Shown here piece by piece: positions 26,231 through 34,941 of a stretch of DNA of 64,000 bases. The position numbers were made by a program, and so were the translations under genes. The notes under the pieces were generated by a model. It worked only from the letters and a program-made list of their open reading frames with translations. It did no database searches and had not been told where the DNA came from. Source of the DNA: Nocardia jejuensis NBRC 103114 (lineage in GTDB: Bacteria; Actinomycetota; Actinomycetes; Mycobacteriales; Mycobacteriaceae); assembly GCF_001613145.1 (NCBI RefSeq), contig NZ_BDBU01000007.1, positions 62,001 through 126,000 on the forward strand, given 5' to 3'. The first letter of the stretch is position 1, and each line of letters starts with the position of its first letter.

Positions 26231-27027
26231 ATTCCACGGGCGAGAGCGCTCCACTCATCGAGACGGTCGCGATCGGTAAGAGCTACGGCGGTGTGGTCGC
26301 GCTGCACGACGTGTCCACCGTGGTGAAGGCCGGTCAGGTCACCTGCGTGCTGGGTGACAACGGTGCGGGCAAATCCACGCTGATCAAGATCCTGGCCGGG
26401 GTGCACCAGCACGACGCCGGCGAACTGCGGCTCGACGGCGAATCGGTGCGATTGTCCTCGCCCCGTGAGGCATTGGATCGCGGCATCGCCACGGTGTACC
26501 AGGATCTGGCGGTGGTGCCGCTGATGAGCGTGTGGCGCAATTTCGTGCTCGGCTCCGAACCGGTCAAGAGCTACGGGCCGATTCGGTTGCTCGACCGGGC
26601 GCAGGGCCGGGACATCACCCGGAAGGCGCTGGCGGACATGGGGATCGACATCCGGGATATGGAACAGCCGGTGGGCACCCTGTCCGGTGGTCAGCGCCAG
26701 TGCGTCGCCATCGCCCGCGCCGTGCACTACGGAGCCAAGGTGCTCATTCTCGACGAACCGACCGCGGCGCTGGGCGTGAAGCAGGCGGGTGTGGTGCTGC
26801 GCTATGTCGTGCAGGCACGCGACCGCGGGCTGGGCGTCGTGCTCATCACCCATAATCCGCATCACGCCTTCCCCGTGGGCGATCGGTTCCTGCTGCTCAA
26901 GCGCGGCGGCATGCTCGGCGGCTATGAGAAGTCCGAGATCGACCTGAACGAGCTCACCCGTCAGATGGCGGGCGGCGCGGAACTCGAAGCGCTGCAACAC
27001 GAACTATCGCGGGTGGTGACGCCGTGA
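26227..27027 (+). CDS. Sugar/inositol ABC transporter ATP-binding protein
   Basis: A 266-residue ATPase with Walker [11 protein letters not shown]-loop YQDL, signature LSGGQRQ, Walker B VLILDEP and the switch His in LITHN. It has only one nucleotide-binding domain, as in FrcA, whereas RbsA/XylG-type sugar ATPases have two; a homodimer is expected. Translationally coupled on both sides: its ATG overlaps the permease stop, and its TGA overlaps the GTG of iolC. Confidence 0.92.
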   Translation: MNSTGESAPLIETVAIGKSYGGVVALHDVSTVVKAGQVTCVLGDNGAGKSTLIKILAGVHQHDAGELRLDGESVRLSSPREALDRGIATVYQDLAVVPLMSVWRNFVLGSEPVKSYGPIRLLDRAQGRDITRKALADMGIDIRDMEQPVGTLSGGQRQCVAIARAVHYGAKVLILDEPTAALGVKQAGVVLRYVVQARDRGLGVVLITHNPHHAFPVGDRFLLLKRGGMLGGYEKSEIDLNELTRQMAGGAELEALQHELSRVVTP

Positions 27028-27962
27028 CCGAGCTGGAGGTATTGACGATCGGACGGGTCGGGGTGGACCTGTACCCGCAGCAGAGCGGTGTTCCGCTCGC
27101 CGAGGTGAGCACGTTCGCCAAGTTCCTGGGCGGCACCGCGACCAACGTCGCGGTGGCGGCGGCCCGGCTCGGCCGCCGCGCCGGGGTGCTGACCAAGGTC
27201 GGCGGAGACGGTTTCGGGGATTTCGTGCGCACGGCGCTGGAGGGTTTCGGGGTGTCGTCGCGGTATGTGGGCACCTCGGCGGATCTGCTGACGCCGGTGG
27301 TGTTCTGCGAGCTCGATCCGCCCGCCGATCCGCCCCTGCTGTTCTACCGCCTGCCCATCGCACCCGACCTGACCCTGACCGAGGACGAGATCCCCTGGGA
27401 CGTGGTCGATTCGGTGCCGCTGCTGTGGGTGACCGGAACCGGCGTCAGCGCCGAACCGGGTCGGGGTACACAGCGTGCGATCCTGCGCCGCCGGGGACGC
27501 CGCGCCCATACCGTGCTGGATCTCGACTACCGGCCCATGTTCTGGCCCGATGTCGAGACCGCGCGCGCCGAGATCGGCTGGATGCTCGATCACGTGAACG
27601 TGGTGGTGGGCAACAGAACCGAGGTGCGGGTGGCCGTCGGCACCGAGGATCCCGACGAGGCCGCGGACCGGCTGCTGGCGCGCGGCGTCCGGCTCGCGGT
27701 GATCAAGCGCGGCGCGCAGGGCGTGCTCATCGCCACCGAATCCGAACGGTGGACCGTGCCGCCGTGTCCGGTGGAGGTGGTGTGCGGACTGGGCGCGGGG
27801 GACGGGTTCGGCGGTGCGCTGGTGCACGGGCTGCTCTCGGGCTGGGATCCGCACCGGATCGCCACCTATGCCAATGCCGCGGGCGCGCTGGTCGCTTCGC
27901 GCCTGGCGTGTGCCGATGCCATGCCGACCGATGCCGAGATCGAGGAGATGTTGTGCACCTGA
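27024..27962 (+). CDS. iolC: 5-dehydro-2-deoxygluconokinase (PfkB family)
   Basis: A 312-residue ribokinase-fold kinase. The N-terminal signature [13 protein letters not shown] and [15 protein letters not shown], and the C-terminal [15 protein letters not shown] with the catalytic Asp, define PfkB kinases; DLYPQQ is the IolC-specific substrate segment. It phosphorylates 2-deoxy-5-keto-D-gluconate at C6, the fifth step of the pathway. GTG start overlaps the ATPase stop by 4 bases; the 3' end overlaps the next gene by 10. Confidence 0.9.
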   Translation: MTELEVLTIGRVGVDLYPQQSGVPLAEVSTFAKFLGGTATNVAVAAARLGRRAGVLTKVGGDGFGDFVRTALEGFGVSSRYVGTSADLLTPVVFCELDPPADPPLLFYRLPIAPDLTLTEDEIPWDVVDSVPLLWVTGTGVSAEPGRGTQRAILRRRGRRAHTVLDLDYRPMFWPDVETARAEIGWMLDHVNVVVGNRTEVRVAVGTEDPDEAADRLLARGVRLAVIKRGAQGVLIATESERWTVPPCPVEVVCGLGAGDGFGGALVHGLLSGWDPHRIATYANAAGALVASRLACADAMPTDAEIEEMLCT

Positions 27963-28846
27963 CCGACGACCGCTGGTACGACCTGTTACGGGTGCGGGCC
28001 ACCGAGCCGGAGGCCATCCGCTCCGCGTACGCCGACCGGCGTCGCCGTCCGAACCTGTTGTCCGAGCGCGGAACCCTGTTTCTGGTCGCGGCCGACCATC
28101 CCGCGCGCGGGGCCCTCGGCGTCGGCGCGGACAGCACCGCCATGGCCGATCGCCGCACGCTGCTCGAGCGGCTGCTCATCGCCCTGGACAATCCCGCCGT
28201 GGACGGGGTGCTGGGTTCCCCCGACATCGTCGAGGAACTGCTGCTGCTCGGCGCGGTGCACGACAAGATCGTCATCGGCTCCATGAATCGCGGCGGTCTG
28301 GCCGGCGCGGACTGGGAGATCGACGATCGCTTCACCGGATACGACGCCGAAGCGCTGGTCAAATACCGCCTCGACGGCGGCAAGATGCTGCTGCGACTCG
28401 TCGATTCGGATCCCGGCACCATCCCCACCCTGGAAGCCTGCGCCCGCGCGGTCTCCGAACTGGCCGAACACGGGCTGATGGCCATGGTCGAACCCCTGCC
28501 CTACCGGCGCGACGCCTCCGGTGCGCTCACCATGCACCGGGACGCCGCCGCCCTGCAGCGCGCGATCACCGTCGCCTCCGGCCTGGGCGTCACCTCGGCC
28601 TACACCTGGCTGAAAATTCCGGCCCCGGAACATATCTCGGTCCTGGACGCCACCACCCTCCCGGTACTGGTCCTGGGCGGCGCACCCTCGGGCGACCCGC
28701 AGGCCGACCTGAACTCCTGGGGAGCGGCGCTCCGGCACGACGTCACGCGCGGCCTGGTGGTCGGGCGCAGCCTGCTCTACCCGCCGGACGGCGACGTCGC
28801 GGGTGCGGTCGACGCGGCGGCGCGAGTCCTGGAGGCGGCCCGATGA
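27953..28846 (+). CDS. Cgl0159-like (beta/alpha)8-fold protein of inositol operons
   Basis: A 297-residue protein with the features of the actinobacterial Cgl0159 family: LFLVAADHPARGALGVG near the N-terminus, VDGVLGSPDIVEELLLLG, LMAMVEPLPYRR, SAYTWLKIPAPE and VLVLGGAPSGD, all consistent with a class I aldolase-like barrel; the Lys in WLKIP is placed like a Schiff-base Lys. It follows iolC with a 10-base overlap. A plausible task is cleavage of the IolC product to malonic semialdehyde and dihydroxyacetone phosphate (the IolJ reaction), but this is inference. GTG 27953 start. Confidence 0.78.
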   Translation: MHLTDDRWYDLLRVRATEPEAIRSAYADRRRRPNLLSERGTLFLVAADHPARGALGVGADSTAMADRRTLLERLLIALDNPAVDGVLGSPDIVEELLLLGAVHDKIVIGSMNRGGLAGADWEIDDRFTGYDAEALVKYRLDGGKMLLRLVDSDPGTIPTLEACARAVSELAEHGLMAMVEPLPYRRDASGALTMHRDAAALQRAITVASGLGVTSAYTWLKIPAPEHISVLDATTLPVLVLGGAPSGDPQADLNSWGAALRHDVTRGLVVGRSLLYPPDGDVAGAVDAAARVLEAAR

Positions 28847-28980
28847 GTGCGGTCGTCCGTCGAATCCCGGTCGCGTCGTCGGTGCCGAGTCGGAAACCGT
28901 CGACCGAGAGAGCATCCGGAGTGGGTGCGCGCGGAGCCGTGGTCGTCCCACCCGGTCCGGGAACGGCGGTGCGGACATGA
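28843..28980 (+). CDS. Possible 45-residue coupled small ORF between Cgl0159-like gene and iolB
   Basis: An ATG overlaps the preceding stop (ATGA at 28843) and this frame runs 45 codons to a TGA that overlaps the iolB ATG (ATGA at 28977). The peptide (MSAVVRRIPVASS...) is basic, Ser/Val-rich and has no recognisable domain. It may be a real small protein, a relay for translational coupling across an otherwise untranslated 130-bp gap, or the remnant of a degraded gene. Confidence 0.3.
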   Translation: MSAVVRRIPVASSVPSRKPSTERASGVGARGAVVVPPGPGTAVRT

Positions 28981-29867
28981 GCACGCTGCACTATCCGGCC
29001 GGAACCCTGCGCAGCGGAACCGATCCCGTGGTGCTGACACCCGCGGACGCGGGCTGGACCTACACCGGTCTTCGGGTGCTGCGGCTGCACGCCGGTGCTT
29101 CCCGGATCGTGCGCACGGGAGACTTCGAGGCTTTCGTGCTCCCGCTGGCCGGTTCCTGCACGGTCCGGGTCGACGGCCTCAGGTTCGAACTCGACGGGCG
29201 CGCTTCGGTATTCGCGCGCGTGACGGATTTCGCCTACGTCCCGAGGGATGCCGAGATCGAATTGTCCAGCGCCGCCGGTGCGGAGATCGCCCTGCCGATG
29301 GCGCGCTGCACTCGACGGCTGGAACCGAAATACGGCCCGGCGGAACAGGTTCCGGTGGAGGTGCGCGGGGCGGGCTCCGCGACGCGACAGGTCACCGGCT
29401 TCGGTGTACCCGGTGTCTGGGAACACGCGGACAAACTCAATGCCTGCGAGCTCATCACCCCCGACGGGAACTGGTCCTCCTACCCGCCCCACAAGCACGA
29501 CGCGGCGAACGACTGCGAGGTGGTCAACGAGGAGATCTACTACTTCCGGATCGCCGGCCGCGACGGAATCACCACCGGCCCCGAGGGGTTCGGCATGCAC
29601 CGCACCTACACGGCGGACGGATCACTCGACGAGAACGCAGCGGTGCGGGACGGCGACGTCTTCCTGGTGCCGCACGGCTATCACGGCCCCTGCATCGCCG
29701 CCCCCGGCTACCCGATGTACTACCTGAACGTACTGGCCGGACCCGCCCCCGAACGATCGATGGCCTTCTGCGACGACCCCGCCCACGCCTGGGTCCGATC
29801 GAGCTGGACAGACACACCTCTCGATCCGCGCTGTCCGGTCACCACCCACCGAGGGCGTGTCCGATGA
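28977..29867 (+). CDS. iolB: 5-deoxy-glucuronate isomerase
   Basis: A 296-residue bicupin. PLAGSCTVRVDG and ARVTDFAYVPRDAEI form the first cupin; SSYPPHKHD, EVVNEEIYYFRI, VFLVPHGYHGP and MYYLNVLAGP form the second, with the His/Glu zinc ligands (HKHD, E, H) of KduI/IolB. It isomerises 5-deoxy-glucuronate to 2-deoxy-5-keto-gluconate, between the IolD and IolC steps. The ATG at 28977 is in an ATGA overlap with the small upstream ORF. Confidence 0.93.
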   Translation: MSTLHYPAGTLRSGTDPVVLTPADAGWTYTGLRVLRLHAGASRIVRTGDFEAFVLPLAGSCTVRVDGLRFELDGRASVFARVTDFAYVPRDAEIELSSAAGAEIALPMARCTRRLEPKYGPAEQVPVEVRGAGSATRQVTGFGVPGVWEHADKLNACELITPDGNWSSYPPHKHDAANDCEVVNEEIYYFRIAGRDGITTGPEGFGMHRTYTADGSLDENAAVRDGDVFLVPHGYHGPCIAAPGYPMYYLNVLAGPAPERSMAFCDDPAHAWVRSSWTDTPLDPRCPVTTHRGRVR

Positions 29868-29901
29868 CAGGGCCGGCCATCGACGACGAAGGACTCCCGG
29901 T

Positions 29902-31746
29902 ATGAGGATGACGACCGCACAGGCATTGGTGGCGTGGATGATCGCGCAGCGGTCAGCGACGCTCGGCGGGGATGAAGTGCCGCTGTTCCCAGCGGTTTTC
30001 GCGATCTTCGGGCACGGGAACGTGCTGGGTCTGGGTACCGCGTTGCAGGAGCGGCGCGAGGAGATCCCGGTGTGGCGCGGCCACACCGAGGAGGGGATGG
30101 CGCTCGCGGCGGTGGGGTTGGCCAAGGCCGCGCACCGGCGGCAGGTGGGCGTCGCCACCTCGTCCATCGGGCCGGGGGCGCTGAACATGGTGACGGCCGC
30201 CGGGGTGGCGCACGCCAATCGGCTGCCGTTGCTGCTGCTGCCGGGTGACACCTTCGTGAGCCGTGCGCCGGATCCGGTGTTGCAGCAGGTGGAGCACTAC
30301 GGCGATCCGACCGGCACGGTCAACGACGCGTTCCGCTCGGTCAGCCGCTATTTCGATCGGATCACCAGGCCCGAGCAGCTGATCGCGACGCTGCCGCAGG
30401 TCGCGCGGGTGCTCACCGATCCGGCCGACGCGGGGCCGGTGACCCTGGCACTGCCCCAGGACGTGCAAGCCGAGGTCCACGACTTCCCCGACGCGCTGTT
30501 CACCCCTGTCGTGCACCACGTTCCGCGTCCACGCCCGGACCGGCGCAGTGTGGCGGCGGCGACCGAGACGCTGCGGTCCGCCACCCGTCCGCTGCTGATA
30601 CTCGGTGGGGGAGTGCGCTATTCCGGGGCCGGAGCCCGCGCGCTGGAATTCGCTCAGCGGCACGGCATTCCGATCACCGAGACCACGGCCGGGCGCACGC
30701 TGGTTCCGCACGATCATTCGCTGTACGCGGGACCGCTGGGTGTCACCGGCGCAGCCTCGGCCAACACCCTCGCGGCCGAGGCGGATGTGGTGCTGGCCGT
30801 TGGCACCCGGTTGCAGGACTTCACCACCGCCTCGTGGACGCTCTTCGCGCCCGAGGTGCGGCTGGTGCACATCAACGCCGCGCGCTTCGACGCGGTGAAG
30901 CACGGCGCGCTCGCGGTGGTCGGGGACGCCGACGCGACGCTCGCGGATCTCGCGCCGGGCCTGCGCGGCTGGCGGGTGGACCCGGACTGGACCCTGAAGG
31001 CGGCCACGGCCCGGTCGGCGTGGGACGCCCACATCGACGAACTGCGCGCCCCCGATGGTGGTGCGCCCACCTACGCGCAGCTGGTCGGCGTGGTCAACGA
31101 GCTCAGCGGACCGACCGACTACGTCATGACCGCCTCCGGCGGATTGCCCGGTGAACTGGTCGGCGGCTGGCGCGCCTCGGGCGGCGAGCCGACCATGGAT
31201 GTCGAATACGGCTTCTCCTGTATGGGATACGAGCTGGCGGGAGCCTGGGGCGCGGCCATGGCGCACGACGCCGGGCTGGTGACCACCCTGCTCGGCGACG
31301 GCTCGTACCTGATGCTCAATTCCGAGCTGTTCTCCGCGGCCTTCGCCGGGCATCCACTTGTGGCCGTGGTGTGCGACAACGACGGGTACGCGGTCATCGC
31401 GCGGTTGCAGCGGGGACAGGGCGGTGAGCCGTTCAACAACTTCTACGCCGACTGCCGCACCCTGCACGCGAACCCGCCGCGGGTGGACTTCGCCGCGCAC
31501 GCGAAAGCGCTGGGCTGTGCGGTGTTCACCGCGGGTGAGCTGAGCGAGTTCGCCGATGCCTACGCCCGCGCCCGCACCGCGGCCACGGTCGAACGGCGGC
31601 CCGCGGTGGTCGTGGTCGGCACCCGGCCGTCCTCGTGGACCGAGGCGGGAGCGTGGTGGGAAGTGGGTGTGCCGCAGCATCTCTCGGGCCGCGACGCCTA
31701 TGACCAGTCGAAATCCACACAGCTGCGGATCGCCCGGCGCGACTGA
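29902..31746 (+). CDS. iolD: 3D-(3,5/4)-trihydroxycyclohexane-1,2-dione acylhydrolase
   Basis: A 614-residue thiamine-diphosphate enzyme. The catalytic Glu lies in WRGHTEEGMALAA, the middle domain contains PLLILGGGVRYSG, and the ThDP-Mg motif reads GDGSYLMLNSELF. The LFPAVFAIFGHGNVLGLG beginning and SWTEAGAWWEVGVP end are typical of IolD. It hydrolyses the dione ring to 5-deoxy-glucuronate. ATG 29902 has GAAGGA upstream. Last gene of the rightward operon, followed by a strong inverted repeat. Confidence 0.94.
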   Translation: MRMTTAQALVAWMIAQRSATLGGDEVPLFPAVFAIFGHGNVLGLGTALQERREEIPVWRGHTEEGMALAAVGLAKAAHRRQVGVATSSIGPGALNMVTAAGVAHANRLPLLLLPGDTFVSRAPDPVLQQVEHYGDPTGTVNDAFRSVSRYFDRITRPEQLIATLPQVARVLTDPADAGPVTLALPQDVQAEVHDFPDALFTPVVHHVPRPRPDRRSVAAATETLRSATRPLLILGGGVRYSGAGARALEFAQRHGIPITETTAGRTLVPHDHSLYAGPLGVTGAASANTLAAEADVVLAVGTRLQDFTTASWTLFAPEVRLVHINAARFDAVKHGALAVVGDADATLADLAPGLRGWRVDPDWTLKAATARSAWDAHIDELRAPDGGAPTYAQLVGVVNELSGPTDYVMTASGGLPGELVGGWRASGGEPTMDVEYGFSCMGYELAGAWGAAMAHDAGLVTTLLGDGSYLMLNSELFSAAFAGHPLVAVVCDNDGYAVIARLQRGQGGEPFNNFYADCRTLHANPPRVDFAAHAKALGCAVFTAGELSEFADAYARARTAATVERRPAVVVVGTRPSSWTEAGAWWEVGVPQHLSGRDAYDQSKSTQLRIARRD

Positions 31747-31759
31747 CGCGCTCCCGGGT

Positions 31760-31808
31760 GCGCGGGTCACCGAGAATCCGGGCATACCGTCGGATGGGTG
31801 ACCCGCGC
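31760..31808 (+). terminator. Inverted repeat at the end of the iol operon
   Basis: GCGCGGGTCACC (31760-31771) and GGTGACCCGCGC (31797-31808) form a perfect 12-bp stem with a 25-base loop, beginning 13 bp after the iolD stop codon. No U-tract; likely terminator or mRNA 3'-end stabiliser. Confidence 0.6.
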
Positions 31809-31898
31809 GGGCATTGTGTGGCAGACTCGGCGCAAACGCGCGACCCGGTCGATGGGCGGCCGTATGCGCAAGGTTGATGTGGGAGTTTGAAGGTCGCA

Positions 31899-33398
31899 AT
31901 GGATCTCAGCGCCATCGAGCGTGAGGTGGCCGCGGATCGCGGGGCCGCGCGGGACCGTTCGCCCGAAAACGAGCTACGCCTGGCCACCACGCTGTGCACG
32001 TTCGCCCGCGCGCTCATAGCCACCAAAGACGACAGTTCCCAGCGGGATTACTCGGCCTCGGCGCTGGAACCCGCGCAGGAGGCGGTGCTGCTGCGTCTGC
32101 GCTGGCTCACCGCCGGTCATGTGACCGCGGTGTTCGCCGGTGAGGTGCAGGAGGCGCTGCGCCTGTTCGAGCAGGCCGCGCGCACCATCGGTCATCGTGA
32201 ACTCGCGACCGCCACCATTCGCAATGCGTGTCAGGCGTATCGCCATGTCGCGCACACCTATCCGCATGCGGCCGGCGTCTGTGCCGATGCCCTGTCCAAG
32301 TGCAGCGTATGGCTCTGCCGCCTCGATCCGAACGCCGCCGTCGCCGCAGGTGAGGATGCCGTGCGCATTCGCGCCTCGCTCTTCGCGGCGGACCCCGAGC
32401 AGGCCAATCGCTATCTCGCCACCCTCAATACGCTGCTGCGCACGCTCATGGTCGGCCGCCAGCGCAAACAGGCCGTCGCCATGTATCGCGAACGGTATGC
32501 GGCGGTCACCTCCCCGGCCATGGCGCAGCGCCTGCGCGAGCTCAAGGTCGAGGACATGGGTTTCACCAGCAAGACCCTGACCGCGCTGCGCAAGCTCGGC
32601 TGCGCGACGCTCGAGCGCGCGGGTCATCTGACCCAGCAGCAGATCCTCTATCAGACCTCTGGCGATCTGTCGACGATCGAGGAGATCAACTGGCAGCTCG
32701 CCTTGATCGGCCTCAAGCCGCTGCTGGCCGGGGCCATGCCGGATCAGCCCTCCAAACCGGTGGAGATCGGCAATTCCTTCGGCGCGCTGGGTGTGCGCTG
32801 CTCCTCGCGCAATGCGGTCACACTGGTGCGCGCGGCCATCATGGCGGCGTACACGGCCGACGGTGCGAACGTGGTCCCGAGTTCGGCGTATCAGGGTGTG
32901 GACGAGAAGCACTGGAGCACACCGGAACCCGAGCAGAACCGGACCGAGCGGCTCGGTGAGGACGTGGTCCTCATCGAAAAGGTCTCCGAGCACTGGGTTT
33001 CGGTCAAGAGTCTGAACTGGGAGGTCGCCCCGGTCGGGCGGCATCCGCTGGCGCTGCGCCTGTCTCAGGAGTGGCCGACCGTCACGGTCACCACCACCGA
33101 GCAGATGTCCTACGAACTGTGCTGGTACGAAGGCGGTTCCGCCACCCAGTACGCCGCGCTCGGACTGCCCTCGGGGCAGGTGCCGCTCGAAAAGCCCTTG
33201 GCCCCACTGGATTTCAAGGCTCTCGCCGAGTACGGCGCGGACTACGCCTCGGAGACACAGGTCCGTGGGGCGTTCGGCAACGCCACCATGTTCACCAAGC
33301 TGACCAGCCTGCCCGGCAGCGGTATTCGCCAGGCCGCCGAATCCGGTCCGCTGGCCTCGCACGGCTCGAACATCCTGTACTTCGCCGATCCGGAATAG
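31899..33398 (+). CDS. Helical-repeat protein with RNA polymerase alpha-CTD-like segment
   Basis: A 499-residue cytosolic protein. Residues 20-210 are almost wholly helical and look TPR-like (ALEPAQEAVLLRLRWL, EALRLFEQAARTIG, ANRYLATLNTLLRTLMVGRQ). Residues 217-275 (VEDMGFTSKTLTALRKLGC, then a segment ending TIEEINWQLALIGLKPL) follow the pattern of the helix-hairpin-helix C-terminal domain of RNA polymerase alpha. Residues 290-499 form a separate beta-rich domain I do not recognise. ATG 31899 has GAAGG upstream; an in-frame TTG at 31887 is less likely. The next gene, 48 bp downstream, encodes a TerD-vWA fusion; together they suggest a stress-response pair. Function unknown. Confidence 0.7.
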   Translation: MDLSAIEREVAADRGAARDRSPENELRLATTLCTFARALIATKDDSSQRDYSASALEPAQEAVLLRLRWLTAGHVTAVFAGEVQEALRLFEQAARTIGHRELATATIRNACQAYRHVAHTYPHAAGVCADALSKCSVWLCRLDPNAAVAAGEDAVRIRASLFAADPEQANRYLATLNTLLRTLMVGRQRKQAVAMYRERYAAVTSPAMAQRLRELKVEDMGFTSKTLTALRKLGCATLERAGHLTQQQILYQTSGDLSTIEEINWQLALIGLKPLLAGAMPDQPSKPVEIGNSFGALGVRCSSRNAVTLVRAAIMAAYTADGANVVPSSAYQGVDEKHWSTPEPEQNRTERLGEDVVLIEKVSEHWVSVKSLNWEVAPVGRHPLALRLSQEWPTVTVTTTEQMSYELCWYEGGSATQYAALGLPSGQVPLEKPLAPLDFKALAEYGADYASETQVRGAFGNATMFTKLTSLPGSGIRQAAESGPLASHGSNILYFADPE

Positions 33399-33446
33399 CT
33401 TCGGGGCACCACCCCGGCTCCACCAGCGACCAGAAGGCATGGGGTC

Positions 33447-34748
33447 ATGACGGCACTCGCCAAGGGGCAGAACGGGCCGCTCGCGGTCGACGACGTAGTG
33501 ATCTCCCTGCGGATCGGCGCGCCCGCGGACCTGTCCGCGCTGCTGGTCACCGAGCGGGGCACCGTGCGCTCGGACGCGGACTTCGTGTTCTTCAATCAGC
33601 CCACAGGGCCGGGCGTGCAACTGCGGCCGGCCGCCGGATCGCGGTCCGCCGTGCTGGCCGTGGCCCTGCGCGCCGTGCCCGCGGACATCGCGCAGATTCG
33701 CGCGGTCATCGCCCTCGACGATCCGGGCAGCACCTTCGGGGCGGGTGCGGCCCCGATCGCCCATGTCTCGGACGCGGCCGGAAACCCGCTGTACGAGTAT
33801 GCCGTCGAGGGCTTGTCCAGCGAGTCCATCGTGATCGCGCTCGAGCTGTATCGACGCAACAGCGAGTGGAAGGTGCGCGCGGTCGGCCAGGGGTACGCGG
33901 GCGGATTCGCCGCACTGGTGACCGACCACGGTGTGAGCGTCGAGGACGAACCCGCCGCCTTCTCTCCGCCGCAGCCCGACTCGGCCGTGCGGCACGCCGC
34001 ACCACAGCAGCAGGATTCGCCGGTGCGCTCGGTCGCGGGTGAGGAGAAGCTGTCCCTGGTCAAACGCGAGAAGCTGAACCTGCGCAAGCAGGAGGTCGCG
34101 AAGGTGCTGCTGACCAAGGGCGCGTCCGGTGTGCGCGCCCGGGTCCTGCTCGTCATCGACAAGACCGGCAGCATGGCCAGGGAGTACTCGAACGGCGTGG
34201 TGCATCGGGTGGTCGAGCGCATGGTCCCCGTCGCGATCCAGCTCGACGACGACGGCGAGCTCGAGCCCTACCTCTACGCCCGCGGCTACGCCAAGCTCCC
34301 GAACGTCACCGTCGCCGAGGTGGATGCCTGGTGCGCGACCTACATCCATCTCTCGGGCACCCATGCCGGCATCGACTACGGCAAGCTCGGCGCGTCCAAT
34401 GACGAACTGCCGATCATCGGGCACATTCTGCAGGCCTCGGCGTCGAGCACGCTACCGGTTCTGGTGCTGTTCTTCACCGACGGCGGTTTCTCCAAGAAGG
34501 CCCAGATCGCGGCGCTGATGCGGGACGCCTCGCGGCTTCCGGTGTTCTGGCAGTTCATCGGCCTGGGCAAGAACAAGTTCGGCATGCTGCACGAACTCGA
34601 CACCCTCAGCGGACGGGTGGTGGACAACGCCGGGTTCTTCGCGGTGCCCGATATCGACCGGCTCAGCGATGCCGAGTTGTACGCGAAGCTGCTCGAGGAA
34701 TTCCCGGCCTGGCTGCGCGCCGCGAAAGACGCCCAGATCGTCCGCTGA
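33447..34748 (+). CDS. TerD-vWA fusion protein (TerF-like)
   Basis: A 433-residue protein. Residues 1-160 are a TerD-like calcium-binding beta sandwich (SLRIGAPADLSALLV, VRSDADFVFFNQP, LDDPGSTFGAG). A charged linker leads to a von Willebrand A domain from about 225 on with the MIDAS motif DKTGSM (238-243), a Thr/Asp-containing second loop and FFTDGGF (third loop). TerF-type architecture is known from tellurite-resistance and stress loci (TerZABCDEF), where these proteins are thought to form membrane-associated metal-sensing complexes. No other ter genes are near; the partner is the alpha-CTD-like protein just upstream. ATG 33447. Confidence 0.88.
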   Translation: MTALAKGQNGPLAVDDVVISLRIGAPADLSALLVTERGTVRSDADFVFFNQPTGPGVQLRPAAGSRSAVLAVALRAVPADIAQIRAVIALDDPGSTFGAGAAPIAHVSDAAGNPLYEYAVEGLSSESIVIALELYRRNSEWKVRAVGQGYAGGFAALVTDHGVSVEDEPAAFSPPQPDSAVRHAAPQQQDSPVRSVAGEEKLSLVKREKLNLRKQEVAKVLLTKGASGVRARVLLVIDKTGSMAREYSNGVVHRVVERMVPVAIQLDDDGELEPYLYARGYAKLPNVTVAEVDAWCATYIHLSGTHAGIDYGKLGASNDELPIIGHILQASASSTLPVLVLFFTDGGFSKKAQIAALMRDASRLPVFWQFIGLGKNKFGMLHELDTLSGRVVDNAGFFAVPDIDRLSDAELYAKLLEEFPAWLRAAKDAQIVR

Positions 34749-34794
34749 ACGGGCGAAATGGTCCACTGAACGGGCGAGAAAGTCCACTCAGCGG
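34740..34794 (+). repeat. Imperfect 21-bp tandem repeats over the stop of the TerD-vWA gene
   Basis: Three head-to-tail units start at 34740, 34761 and 34782: GTCCGCTGAACGGGCGAAAT, GTCCACTGAACGGGCGAGAA and GTCCACTCAGCGGGACTCG (last base omitted where longer). The stop codon lies in the first unit. The second and third are untranslated. The purpose is unknown; they may come from replication slippage. Confidence 0.7.
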
Positions 34795-34828
34795 GACTCG
34801 TGCCGACAACTGTCCAGTATTGATCTTC

Positions 34829-34861
34829 GTAACAGTGATCCAAATCACTCATGACAGTTAC
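34829..34861. promoter_or_regulatory. Nested inverted repeat upstream of the MFS transporter
   Basis: GTAAC (34829-34833) and GTTAC (34857-34861) flank AGTGAT-CCAA-ATCACT (34834-34849). The reverse strand contains TAACTGT followed by GAGTGA, similar to the elements before the HxlR gene and the carotenoid oxygenase gene. Candidate operator for the HxlR regulator encoded two genes downstream. Confidence 0.45.
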
Positions 34862-34941
34862 CCTGTTCTCACCCGGTCGCTCGCGGTGCCGAAGGGTCTT
34901 CCCGGTACGCGAGATGCCGTGTGCAGAGAGGCATTTCGAAT

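Noticed and set aside
31974..34424. Open frame of about 816 codons on the minus strand over the alpha-CTD-like and TerD-vWA genes
   Set aside because: Arg/Gly/His-rich composition and no ribosome binding site; it mirrors the real genes on the plus strand.
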